From an uncultured Prevotellaceae bacterium (lineage in GTDB: Bacteria > Bacteroidota > Bacteroidia > Bacteroidales > Muribaculaceae), in the NCBI GenBank assembly GCA_900318345.1, contig ONKD01000011.1, positions 124,001-188,000 on the forward strand: a DNA stretch of 64,000 nt, read 5' to 3'. The notes under the pieces were generated by a model. It was not told where the DNA came from. It was given only the letters and a program-made list of their open reading frames with translations, and searched no databases. The position numbers and the translations under genes are program-made. Shown here piece after piece: positions 52,033-59,570 of the stretch (the stretch's first letter is position 1; each line of letters begins with the position of its first letter).

Positions 52033-52341
52033 ATGAACAAGGTAAGAATAACAGCCATCCGTCAAACGGTATATCACGACTTGATGGCGAGATTTGAGAA
52101 CCCCATCGAGCACACCTGTGACGTGAAAGAAGGCCAGCAATGGATATCCATCGATGGCCAGTGCCCTGAGGGGATGTGTCCGTCGGCATGGTCATCGATG
52201 AGGGAGTTTGTGGAGTCGCTTGCCCGTGGCGAGGGCAACTTCTATGATGGCTGGATGAAGAATCCCATGAGTGCGATGATCAGCTGCAACGACGGCTTCC
52301 GCCCGTTCAGTTTCTATATCGAAGTGATTGAAGAACCTTGA
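52033..52341 (+). CDS. TIGR04076-family small protein
   Basis: The 102-residue protein matches the TIGR04076 family pattern: KVRITAIRQTVYHDLMARF near the start, DGQCPEGMCPSAWSSM with a CxxxxC pair (C64 and C69), and GWMKNPMSAMISCNDGFRPF with a further cysteine. The conserved cysteines suggest a metal- or redox-related function, but no activity is known. It sits between carbonic anhydrase and the AlkZ-like gene in one operon. Confidence 0.75.
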   Translation: MNKVRITAIRQTVYHDLMARFENPIEHTCDVKEGQQWISIDGQCPEGMCPSAWSSMREFVESLARGEGNFYDGWMKNPMSAMISCNDGFRPFSFYIEVIEEP

Positions 52342-52347
52342 GACTCT

Positions 52348-53388
52348 ATGAATCCCATTGCCATCAGACTGCTCAACCAGCAGCTTGCCGCGCCGCAATT
52401 CAGGGACCCCGTTGAGGTGGTGAGCCACATGGGCGCAATGCAAGCCCAGGAATACCGCATGATGCGTTGGGCCGTGGCGATGCGCACCCGCCGCCCGTCG
52501 GCGCGAGCATTTAAAGCGGCTTTTGATAGCGGGGGGATCATCCGTTTGCACTTGATGCGCGGCACTTGGCAGCTGGTGTCAGCCGAGGACTATTGGCCAC
52601 TCATCGAGCTTTGTTCGCCCCGGGCCATTGCCGTGACCAAGGGGTGGATGCATAGTAACCGCATCACCATCCCCGATGAGGAGCAGAAGCGCATTGGTGA
52701 TATCTTGGCGCAGACCGCTGCCGACAAGGGGAGCGTGACCAAAGATGATTTCGTTTTGGCGTTAGCCGCGAGAGACATCCGCATGGATGAGCATCGTCTG
52801 TCCTATCACATCCGCATGGCAGAGCTGACAGGAGTCATCTGCAGCGGCGACCTCCTGCCCATGCAAGCCACCTATGCGTTAACGGCCAACAAGGTGCCGA
52901 CTCATGGCAAGACTGACCGGGACGAGACCCTGATGCATCTGGCGCACAAATATTTCCAAAGCCGCCAGCCTGCGACACTGGAGGATTTTGTCTGGTGGTC
53001 AGGACTGAACATCGGCGACTGCCGCCGGGGGATTGAGTTGCTGGGCAACACCATTCATCTGGAAAAGCACAAAGGCAGGGAATTTTACATCACTGACGAC
53101 TGCCGCACGCGGGGATTCCGCAAGGGTCACTATCAACTGATTCCACCCTATGACGAATACCTCATCGCCTACAAAAGCCGCGACATTGTCCTAGCCCCTG
53201 AGCATAGCCATCGTGCCCACAACAAGACCGGCATCTTCCAGCCCATCATCGCCCATGACGGCATCGTCTGCGGCAACTGGGCACCTTTTAAGGCCACTTG
53301 CCAGCCCGTTTTCTTCACCGGTGACCACAACAATGAGGCCGCCGTGCAAGACGCCTGGTCAACCTACCAGCGATTCCTAGAGAAATAG
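52348..53388 (+). CDS. AlkZ-like (HTH_42) DNA glycosylase or winged-helix protein
   Basis: The 346-residue protein belongs to the HTH_42/winged-helix family that includes Streptomyces AlkZ, a glycosylase that unhooks interstrand crosslinks. Its catalytic QxQ motif appears here as Q32-A-Q34 (GAMQAQEYRMMRWAV). Other family text includes IRLHLMRGTWQLVSAEDYWPL and HRAHNKTGIFQPIIAHDGIVCGNW. The protein could be an interstrand-crosslink or alkyl-base glycosylase; the family also has members of unknown activity. It ends the carbonic anhydrase operon. The AlkD-like protein lies 5 kb away on the other strand. Confidence 0.72.
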   Translation: MNPIAIRLLNQQLAAPQFRDPVEVVSHMGAMQAQEYRMMRWAVAMRTRRPSARAFKAAFDSGGIIRLHLMRGTWQLVSAEDYWPLIELCSPRAIAVTKGWMHSNRITIPDEEQKRIGDILAQTAADKGSVTKDDFVLALAARDIRMDEHRLSYHIRMAELTGVICSGDLLPMQATYALTANKVPTHGKTDRDETLMHLAHKYFQSRQPATLEDFVWWSGLNIGDCRRGIELLGNTIHLEKHKGREFYITDDCRTRGFRKGHYQLIPPYDEYLIAYKSRDIVLAPEHSHRAHNKTGIFQPIIAHDGIVCGNWAPFKATCQPVFFTGDHNNEAAVQDAWSTYQRFLEK

Positions 53389-53449
53389 CGACCGCTTGTC
53401 CAATCATGATTATTAATTGCTTGTAATGTCTAATTAACTGTTATCAATT

Positions 53450-53803
53450 ATGAATATTGAGGAGGTGAGGGAGTTTTGTTTGAGCCTGCCGGGGGTGACT
53501 GAGGATTCGCCTTACGGGCCTGACATGATTGTGTTCAGGATTGAGGGGAAGATATTCTTGCATCTTCCGCTGGAGTATGCCGACCCGCGCATCTCTATCA
53601 AGCTGCCGCCCGAGGAGGGCGTGGAACTGCGCGAGCGCTACAGTGCCATCCGTGCGGCGTTCCACCTGAACAAAACCCACTGGAACGAAGTCCTCATCGA
53701 ACACACGTTCCCCAGGGAACAGCTTGAGGCTTGGATAGTGGAGTCCTATCAGATCGTATTCAACAAGTTGCCCAAACGACTTCGAGATAAATATCAACCA
53801 TGA
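53450..53803 (+). CDS. MmcQ/YjbR-family small protein
   Basis: The 117-residue protein matches the YjbR/MmcQ family (MNIEEVREFCLSLPGVTEDSPYGPD, FLHLPLEYADPRISIKLPPE, HWNEVLIEHTFPREQL). The fold is a small cysteine-light beta-alpha protein similar to a DNA-binding domain. Members are often annotated as DNA-binding but no function is settled. It is a single gene between the AlkZ-like operon and the first ECF sigma factor. Confidence 0.85.
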   Translation: MNIEEVREFCLSLPGVTEDSPYGPDMIVFRIEGKIFLHLPLEYADPRISIKLPPEEGVELRERYSAIRAAFHLNKTHWNEVLIEHTFPREQLEAWIVESYQIVFNKLPKRLRDKYQP

Positions 53804-53918
53804 AACACACGCTTCCATACTAGCCTGTAAAAGATTTTTCAAAAAAATATTGAGTTCCTGTAATTTTCATAACGGTTGCTGCATCTAACGGGCAAAACGT
53901 GAACAAAACGACGAGAAA

Positions 53919-54392
53919 ATGAATAATCAAGAACAACAATTCGCCCAACTGGTGCGGGAACATAAGAGTACCATCTACACGGTGTGCTACATGTTCTCTC
54001 ATGACGAAGACGAAGTGAACGACCTCTTCCAGGAGACGCTGATCAACATGTGGAAAGGCATCGATAGTTTTCGCGAAGAAAGTAAGATCAGCACGTGGAT
54101 CTATCGCGTTGCCTTGAACACATGCCTCCTGCAGGAGCGCAAGAAAAAGAGAGAGGTGCCCAAGGTGCCCCTGTCGATGAACGTGAACTTCTTTGAAGAC
54201 GAGGACGCCAAAGTCGCTCAGGTTCGTCAGCTCCATCAACGCATCGGCAAACTTGGCCTAGTCGACAGAGCCATCGTGATGCTGTGGCTGGAGGGATCGA
54301 GCTATGACGAGATTGGCGCCGTCATGGGAATCTCGGCGCAAAATGTGGGCGTTAAACTTTACAGGATTAAAGAACAATTAAAAAAGATGTAA
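53919..54392 (+). CDS. ECF-type RNA polymerase sigma factor 1
   Basis: The 157-residue sigma-70-family protein has region 2 (IYTVCYMFSHDEDEVNDLFQETLINMWKGIDSFREESKISTWIYRVALNTCL, about 15-65) and region 4 (LGLVDRAIVMLWLEGSSYDEIGAVMGISAQNVGVKLYRIKEQL). These are the minimal two regions of ECF sigma factors. The next gene, a membrane protein, starts 2 bp later; such partners are usually anti-sigma factors or sensors. It lies upstream of GTAA-type spacing that could be a self-promoter, but no clear ECF promoter is assigned. Confidence 0.9.
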   Translation: MNNQEQQFAQLVREHKSTIYTVCYMFSHDEDEVNDLFQETLINMWKGIDSFREESKISTWIYRVALNTCLLQERKKKREVPKVPLSMNVNFFEDEDAKVAQVRQLHQRIGKLGLVDRAIVMLWLEGSSYDEIGAVMGISAQNVGVKLYRIKEQLKKM

Positions 54393-54394
54393 GT

Positions 54395-54973
54395 ATGGAA
54401 GAAATGTATTTAGAGGAACTGCGCAACCAGTTTGCCATTCTCAAGGAGCAACTTAATAAACAGGAGATTGTCAACGACCATCTTCTCCGCAAAGCGATGA
54501 AATCCAAAAACAAAGAAATCAGCCGAACAAAGCGAGTAGTGTTTGTAAGTGCCTTGTCATGCCTGATTATCTTCCCTATGACCTATATGACTCACATGTG
54601 GAGTCTAGGATTTGCCATCGCCACGATTGCTATGGTAGCCTTTTCGGCAGCGGCTACCTATTACATCCACAAGCCGGTTGAGGAACTCAACTTCATGAAA
54701 GATGACTTTTCAACCGTTGCCCGCGTGATGGCCAAGTTCAAGAAGCAGTATGACAACTGGCTGCGCTACGTGGCTCCCACGTTGATAATTCCTTGGCTTA
54801 TCTGGGGCTGCTATGAGTTTGCTTGGAAAAACGCTCCCGACGGCATCAATCCTTGGCTCATGTCACTGCCCTTGATTGTTGGGGTTATCATTGGCGGTCT
54901 CATCGGCGTCAAGTTCCATTTCAAGGCCGTGAATGCAGCCCAAGACATCCTTGACCAAATCGAAGAGTCATAA
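54395..54973 (+). CDS. Membrane partner of ECF sigma factor 1
   Basis: The 192-residue protein has a basic, helical N-terminus (LEELRNQFAILKEQLNKQEIV) facing the cytoplasm, then four hydrophobic segments (about 47-66, 72-90, 128-146 and 157-175). It starts 2 bp after the sigma factor stop and is translationally coupled. The N-terminal coiled-coil-like part could bind the sigma factor, as in anti-sigma factors, but no zinc-type anti-sigma motif is seen. The signal sensed is unknown. Confidence 0.7.
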   Translation: MEEMYLEELRNQFAILKEQLNKQEIVNDHLLRKAMKSKNKEISRTKRVVFVSALSCLIIFPMTYMTHMWSLGFAIATIAMVAFSAAATYYIHKPVEELNFMKDDFSTVARVMAKFKKQYDNWLRYVAPTLIIPWLIWGCYEFAWKNAPDGINPWLMSLPLIVGVIIGGLIGVKFHFKAVNAAQDILDQIEES

Positions 54974-55000
54974 TTCAGGTTTTAAAAATTGATAAGTTTA

Positions 55001-55034
55001 AAAGGATGGGGAAATTTACTTTCTCCATCTTTTT
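55001..55034. terminator. Bidirectional hairpin between the ECF unit and the GNAT gene
   Basis: AAAGGATGG and CCATCTTTT form a stem with a T run on either side. It overlaps the stop codon of the convergent GNAT gene (55016-55018). Confidence 0.5.
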
Positions 55035-55897
55035 AGTTTAGGGAAGAAGGCTAGCATCATCTGCTTGTATTCCTCGCGGGTCATGGGCTTGGGCATGTGT
55101 TTGTTGACCTCGTCCACAAACTGGCTGCAGTGTTCAATCATCTCCTCCATTGTGAAGTCCTGGAGGAAACGGCCATCATCATAGCAGTACTTGCAGTAAT
55201 CAAAGTTAATGCTGCCGTCGGCATTGTGGCCGCAGTCATCGTTGCAGGTCAACGGCATGCCGCAGCTCTGGCAGAACTGTGGCAACTGGCCCGGTCGCAG
55301 GGTCTTTTCCTTGGGCGGGAATGTTGATTCATAGGCCTCAAAGGCTTCGGGATCCATATCGGCAACAAAGTAGCCCATGGGAGGCGTGTAAGTTCCCTCG
55401 ATGCCGTCCAAATAGCCTGGGATAAGTTCCTGGGCGAGGAAATAAGGCACCACGGCGTTTTCGGCCTCGGCATGATAGTGGATGTTTAAGCTGCTGGCAA
55501 GTACAAATCCCGCATGCTTGTAGAAATCGATGTTGCCCTCCATGGTCAGCACACCGATGCCCATCTCGCGGGCTTTCTCCAGTGCATACTGCAGCAGTTT
55601 CAGGCCATACCCCTTGCGCTTATAGTCAGGGTGGATGCTGATGGGGCCAAAGGTCCAGGAAGGCAGGGTGGTGCCGTCCTTCTTTACGATTTGGGCTTTA
55701 GAAAACATCACGTGGCCGATGATGCGCCCCTCCTCCTCCATCACCAAGTCCAGCTCGGGGATAAAATCGGGGTTATCACGGAATCGGTTAAGTACATAGT
55801 GCTCGGTGCATCCCGGGCGGTACACATTCCAAAACGCCTCACGGGTGAGGTTTTCCACCTCGCGGTAGTCCTGCGGTTGTTCTAATCTTATTTCCAT
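55016..55897 (-). CDS. GNAT acetyltransferase fused to a zinc ribbon
   Basis: The ~293-residue protein (start ATG 55897, MEIRLEQPQDYREVENL) has an N-terminal GNAT acetyltransferase domain (about 1-155) with the acetyl-CoA loop YKRKGYGLKLLQYALEKA, then a middle linker. The C-terminal zinc ribbon is CQSCGMPLTCNDDCGHNADGSINFDYCKYC, a C-x2-C ... C-x2-C pattern. The start is fixed by the -7 box at 55936-55943 (TAACTTTG); the upstream ATG at 56008 lies before it. Similar acetyltransferase plus zinc-ribbon proteins modify small molecules or proteins. The substrate is unknown. Confidence 0.85.
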   Translation of the reverse strand: MEIRLEQPQDYREVENLTREAFWNVYRPGCTEHYVLNRFRDNPDFIPELDLVMEEEGRIIGHVMFSKAQIVKKDGTTLPSWTFGPISIHPDYKRKGYGLKLLQYALEKAREMGIGVLTMEGNIDFYKHAGFVLASSLNIHYHAEAENAVVPYFLAQELIPGYLDGIEGTYTPPMGYFVADMDPEAFEAYESTFPPKEKTLRPGQLPQFCQSCGMPLTCNDDCGHNADGSINFDYCKYCYDDGRFLQDFTMEEMIEHCSQFVDEVNKHMPKPMTREEYKQMMLAFFPKLKRWRK

Positions 55898-55935
55898 ATT
55901 GCAATATGTTTTAAGCATTGAGGGTAATTGGTGAA

Positions 55936-55943
55936 CAAAGTTA
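55936..55943 (-). promoter_or_regulatory. -7 box (TAACTTTG) for the GNAT gene
   Basis: TAACTTTG on the minus strand is 38 bp upstream of the chosen start at 55897. Confidence 0.6.
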
Positions 55944-56081
55944 CTGCAATTTTCCCAATTACCATAGTGTTGACCAACAAAACGAGTATCGAACCCACAC
56001 AAATTCAATCGTAGTGGCGGTAATATGTGACTGAAAAGATTGAAAAAAGGATGTCTTCTGCTTTTTCGCGGCCAGATATGA

Positions 56082-56115
56082 TTGAAATTTGAGCGAATGT
56101 TAGTACATTTACTGC
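56082..56115 (+). promoter_or_regulatory. Variant promoter with the shared 22-bp core
   Basis: TTG (56082-56084), 19 bp, and TACATTTA (56104-56111) lie within 56094-56115, which matches 51415-51436 at 21 of 22 bases. It precedes the ATG at 56132. Confidence 0.5.
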
Positions 56116-56131
56116 GCTAAATACATGAGTC

Positions 56132-56566
56132 ATGAACATAGACGAATATCTCGATAGGCCTTACTGGATTATAGACATCTTGCCAAAGCAGGTTCCTCAA
56201 GACGCTGGCGGGCAATATTTCGCGGTAGAGCGGTACTACCTCGACAGGATAGGCCTGCTGCGCGAGAAATATGCGCACATGCTGATCAAGCTGAACTGCT
56301 ACTATGACCTAACCGTCAGCCACGATGGTGAGAACTGGAAGCGCAATCCCGACCCTGAAGACATGGAACGATGGCTAGGTGCCTGCCTGTCGGTTGTTCC
56401 CACAGACCCCTCGCTTTTTGTTATGGTCAAACAAGAGCACACCTTGATGATGGCAAGTCGGGAAAATACCCACATCACGGTCTATAACCCGACCGACGCG
56501 TTAATTGACTTGCTGCGCCAGTTGGCTAACGCCGAGGGATTATTCGTTTGGAAAGGTAACAATTGA
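56132..56566 (+). CDS. Small protein of unknown function
   Basis: The 144-residue cytoplasmic protein (MNIDEYLDRPYWIIDILPKQVP) is not assigned to a family. The aromatic-rich N-terminus and the mostly beta/alpha composition suggest a compact single domain. It is first of a three-gene unit with the ClbS/DfsB-like protein (gap 12 bp) and the secreted esterase (4-bp overlap). It shares its promoter core with the carbonic anhydrase operon, so the two may be co-regulated. Confidence 0.65.
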   Translation: MNIDEYLDRPYWIIDILPKQVPQDAGGQYFAVERYYLDRIGLLREKYAHMLIKLNCYYDLTVSHDGENWKRNPDPEDMERWLGACLSVVPTDPSLFVMVKQEHTLMMASRENTHITVYNPTDALIDLLRQLANAEGLFVWKGNN

Positions 56567-56578
56567 AACTGAAGTAAT

Positions 56579-57124
56579 ATGGCAAATCCAAAAACCAAAC
56601 AAGAACTGCTGGCCGCAATGACTGACGGCTACACTAAACTTAAAGAACTAATTGCCAAGATGTCTCAGGACGAGATATCGACACCGTTTGATTTTGTGTC
56701 CGACCCTAAAAAATGCGGCGTGAGGTGGCAATATGATAAATGCCTCAGGGACTTGCTGATTCACCTCTATGAGTGGCAGGTGCTGATGCGTGAGTTTGTG
56801 CAGAATATCCGTGAGGGTCATCAGCGTGATTATTTGCCTGATGAATACCGCAAGAACTATCATGAGATGGACAAGATGCTGGTCGAGAAGCACCAGCAAA
56901 CGCCGCTAGAGGACGCCACCCGCCTGCTGGACGAGACCCATGACGAGATGATGAGCCTGGCCGAAAGCTTCACCGAAGAGGAACTTTTCACTAAGGGTTT
57001 CTATAAGTGCACCTATACCACCACCATGGCGGCCTATTTTGTGAGCGTCACTTCCAGCCCTTATTCCCAGGCGGTGAAATTGCTCAAGACCCACCAGAAA
57101 CAACTCGCTAAGGGTAAGAAATGA
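56579..57124 (+). CDS. ClbS/DfsB-family four-helix protein
   Basis: The 181-residue protein belongs to the ClbS/DfsB (DUF1706) family, four-helix bundle proteins; ClbS protects E. coli from its own genotoxin colibactin by acting on the warhead. Family text includes NPKTKQELLAAMTDGYTKLKELI at the start and DKCLRDLLIHLYEWQVLM in the middle. No colibactin or other toxin gene is seen nearby, so the real substrate is unknown. It is the second gene of its operon, overlapping the next by 4 bp (ATGA). Confidence 0.82.
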   Translation: MANPKTKQELLAAMTDGYTKLKELIAKMSQDEISTPFDFVSDPKKCGVRWQYDKCLRDLLIHLYEWQVLMREFVQNIREGHQRDYLPDEYRKNYHEMDKMLVEKHQQTPLEDATRLLDETHDEMMSLAESFTEEELFTKGFYKCTYTTTMAAYFVSVTSSPYSQAVKLLKTHQKQLAKGKK

Positions 57125-57984
57125 CGTTGAGACGGGCTTTATTGGTCTTGCTGGCCTGCTGGTGTGCGTTGGCGTGCATGGCAGGGCGTTTTGTCGAGGA
57201 CTCGGTCAAGGTGGATGGACACATGCGCCACTTGGTGATGTATTTGCCTGACGGATTGCGGCAAGGTGCGCCAGTGGTGTTCGTGCTGCATGGCTACGGC
57301 GCTGGCATCTGGCGAGAGAACCCGATGGTCGCGACGGCAGATAGGCATGGCTTTGCGGTGTGTATCCCCGAGGGGCTCCGAGACCCCCAGGGCGAGCGTA
57401 GCTGGAATGTGGGCTACCCCTTCCAAGCGGGTTGGCAGGTGGATGACGTGAAAGCCTTGTGCCGCATGGCGCGCTATGTACAGAAACGCTATCACCTGAG
57501 TCGCGAAAACACCTTCCTCACAGGTATGTCCAACGGCGGCGAGATGTGTTACTTGATGGCCTATAGCAAGCAGAAGACATTTAAGGCGGTAGCGCCCATC
57601 GCTGGACTGACGATGGCATGGATGTATGAGCGCTTGGATGCTCCGCGCCCCATCCCACTGATGGAGATCCATGGCACCGAGGACCGCGTGTCGGAGTGGA
57701 CAGGAGACATGGAAAACAAGGGCGGCTGGGGTGCCTACCTGCCCGTGCCCATTGCTATCGGTTATTGGGTGGCCAAGAACCGTTGCACCAGTGAGCAGGT
57801 CGAGCGCATCGAGAGCATTCAGGGACAAGAGGGTCACCCGATCATCAAGCACCGCTATAGCGGTAGCACGACAGGCTGCGAGGTTTGGCTCTATGAGGTA
57901 GTGGGCGGTGTCCACTCATGGTTCACCAGCGACATGGACACCGGCGAGGAAATTTGGCAATTCTTTGCCCATTATATCAAGTGA
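57121..57984 (+). CDS. Secreted alpha/beta-hydrolase (PHB depolymerase/LpqC-like esterase)
   Basis: The 287-residue product has a signal peptide (about 1-21, ending CALACMA) and an alpha/beta-hydrolase fold. The oxyanion region is VFVLHGYGAG and the nucleophile serine sits in the elbow GMSNGGEM (G-x-S-x-G). The acidic and histidine residues fall in LMEIHGTEDRVSEW and VGGVHSWF, completing the triad. It matches the polyhydroxybutyrate-depolymerase/LpqC-type esterase group, which also contains feruloyl and acetylxylan esterases. It starts on the ATGA overlap with the ClbS/DfsB-like gene. Confidence 0.87.
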   Translation: MTLRRALLVLLACWCALACMAGRFVEDSVKVDGHMRHLVMYLPDGLRQGAPVVFVLHGYGAGIWRENPMVATADRHGFAVCIPEGLRDPQGERSWNVGYPFQAGWQVDDVKALCRMARYVQKRYHLSRENTFLTGMSNGGEMCYLMAYSKQKTFKAVAPIAGLTMAWMYERLDAPRPIPLMEIHGTEDRVSEWTGDMENKGGWGAYLPVPIAIGYWVAKNRCTSEQVERIESIQGQEGHPIIKHRYSGSTTGCEVWLYEVVGGVHSWFTSDMDTGEEIWQFFAHYIK

Positions 57985-57996
57985 TGTGATGGTGAG

Positions 57997-58416
57997 TTAC
58001 TGATTAGCAGATTTTTGCTGGCCCATCATAGAGCGCATTGTACTGATTTCCTGAATGTTATTGAAAAGACTGATGGCGCCGAAGGTCATCAGCAACGAGA
58101 TGGCACTGACGGTGATTAATCGGGAGTTACCGCAAAGCCATTCCAGGACAAAGACGTTGTGTGTATTGAAGTTGAAGACTGGAACAGTGGTGGGCGACAA
58201 GAGGAGATAGGCGATGGCTCCACCTCCAACAATAAGTCCAGCAAGAAACGCGGCTACCATAGCCGTCTTGTAACGACGGATGGTCGCCTCCTGGTACTGC
58301 TTGATGTACTCCACTGCATCCAAGCGTTTGGAGAGTGATGCCATGAAGGCGTCACTGTCATCGAAATGCGGTTTATTGGCGAGGAACAATTCCTCAAGTG
58401 CTTTATCTCTGTTCAT
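57997..58416 (-). CDS. Membrane partner of ECF sigma factor 2
   Basis: The 139-residue protein has a cytoplasmic helical N-terminus (about 1-48, FDDSDAFMASLSKRLDAVEYIKQYQE), one strong transmembrane helix (MVAAFLAGLIVGGGAIAYLLL) and a second hydrophobic stretch (LITVSAISLLMTFGAISLF). It follows the second ECF sigma gene by 68 bp on the same strand. This is the general layout of small anti-sigma or sigma-associated membrane proteins, but no anti-sigma zinc motif is visible, so the role is inferred from position. Confidence 0.68.
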   Translation of the reverse strand: MNRDKALEELFLANKPHFDDSDAFMASLSKRLDAVEYIKQYQEATIRRYKTAMVAAFLAGLIVGGGAIAYLLLSPTTVPVFNFNTHNVFVLEWLCGNSRLITVSAISLLMTFGAISLFNNIQEISTMRSMMGQQKSANQ

Positions 58417-58484
58417 AACTGTAGTTTTGATAAATTAGGCTGCGTCTTGGGTTAAAAAAAGAATAAATCCTTTTTGTTCACCTC

Positions 58485-58964
58485 TCAACTTGCTCTAATT
58501 TTTGCTTTTAGTTTGTCACGTCCTCGCGAGAGTTGTTGTTTGACGGCGTCCTGCGATACATCGGTGATGGAGGCAATCTCCTTGATGCTGTAGCCGTTGA
58601 GGTAGAAGAGTGTGATGGCAGAGCGTTCCTTGGGCGGCAAGGTGCGCAAGGCGAGGTAGAGGTCCTGGTGTTCAAAGGAAGCATCGGCCTCGTTACCGCC
58701 GATGAGCCTGCGGGCTTCATCGATGCTCTCCATCGTGCGGCAACTCGCCTTATGGTTGAGGAAAGTGTTATGGGCAATCTTGAACAGCCAGGAGCGGAAT
58801 TTCCCCTTGTCCTGATATCCTGCCAGCGAGAGGTAGGCCTTGACCAAGGTATCCTGTGCCAGGTCGTCGGCATCACTCTTGTTGCCGCAGCACAGGGCGA
58901 GCAAGAAACCTCGCAGGGCCTCTTGCTCTCGCTCCACATGCGCTATGAAGACTTCGCGGGTCAC
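58485..58964 (-). CDS. ECF-type RNA polymerase sigma factor 2
   Basis: The 159-residue sigma-70 family protein has region 2 (CCGNKSDADDLAQDTLVKAYLSLAGYQDKGKFRSWLFKIAHNTFLNHKASC) and region 4 (LRTLPPKERSAITLFYLNGYSIKEIASITDVSQDAVKQQLSRGRDKLKA). It begins 3 bp after the stop of the DUF6249-like gene and is followed by a membrane partner, so all three form one operon. The set resembles the ECF sigma plus DUF6249 arrangement known in Bacteroides. Confidence 0.92.
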   Translation of the reverse strand: MTREVFIAHVEREQEALRGFLLALCCGNKSDADDLAQDTLVKAYLSLAGYQDKGKFRSWLFKIAHNTFLNHKASCRTMESIDEARRLIGGNEADASFEHQDLYLALRTLPPKERSAITLFYLNGYSIKEIASITDVSQDAVKQQLSRGRDKLKAKIRAS

Positions 58965-58967
58965 AGG

Positions 58968-59414
58968 TTACGCTTGCTCAGTTACACCCTTCTCCTCAGC
59001 CTCTATCTCCTTGGTGAGCATCTTCTTGCCCACGAAATAATTCACAAGAAATGCAATGCCCACTCCCAGAGAAATGAGTCCAAAGCATATCGCAGTCATC
59101 GGGTCATCGGTACCGCCAAGTTGGTTCTCACCCAGGAAAATACCAAAGCCGATCAATCCTATGCCGAGCAGCGTGGTGAGGCAACCCCATAGCAGTTTGG
59201 TTAGCAGTTTCTCCTTCAATAGTTTCCCATTGCGCGAAATCTTCTTCATTAATTCTTCGATATCCATATCAGGATTCTTCTCAATAGCGGCCAGCAAGAT
59301 TTGTGTGCGTTGGTTGGTCTCATTCATCTTCTTGCGAACAACAAACCACACGAGCATGATGGGAAGTACACAACAGATAGCAATTGGCACTAATATTTCA
59401 GAAATTGGATTCAT
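58968..59414 (-). CDS. DUF6249-like membrane protein, first gene of the ECF 2 operon
   Basis: The 148-residue protein has an N-terminal hydrophobic segment (VPIAICCVLPIMLVWFVV), a long charged cytoplasmic part with coiled-coil propensity (KKMNETNQRTQILLAAIEKNPDMDIEELMKKISR), and two further hydrophobic helices. The pattern fits DUF6249, a Bacteroidota membrane family genetically linked to ECF sigma factors. It leads the operon and may sense envelope or redox state for the sigma factor; this is inference. Upstream lies a GGACG-TTACC-type inverted repeat (59504-59524). Confidence 0.78.
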   Translation of the reverse strand: MNPISEILVPIAICCVLPIMLVWFVVRKKMNETNQRTQILLAAIEKNPDMDIEELMKKISRNGKLLKEKLLTKLLWGCLTTLLGIGLIGFGIFLGENQLGGTDDPMTAICFGLISLGVGIAFLVNYFVGKKMLTKEIEAEEKGVTEQA

Positions 59415-59465
59415 TTTTTTTGAATTATGACGTTATAATTTTGACTATTTAAACTTACCCGGGTC

Positions 59466-59524
59466 CTGCGGCTTGCACCGCAGTTCACTCATATAACAAG
59501 CCCGGACGCCAAAAGGTAACGTCC
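59466..59524 (-). promoter_or_regulatory. Hairpin and inverted repeat upstream of the ECF 2 operon
   Basis: CTGCGG/CCGCAG (59466-59471 and 59478-59483) form a hairpin in the leader. GGACG (59504-59508) and CGTCC (59520-59524) flank GCCAAAAGGTAA, whose complement contains TTACCTTTTGG, a near match to TAnnTTTG. Probably the control region of the DUF6249-like/ECF operon. Confidence 0.45.
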
Positions 59525-59570
59525 AAGGCTATTTTTTCAAATATTTATGAACAGATTGATCTAATAAAAA

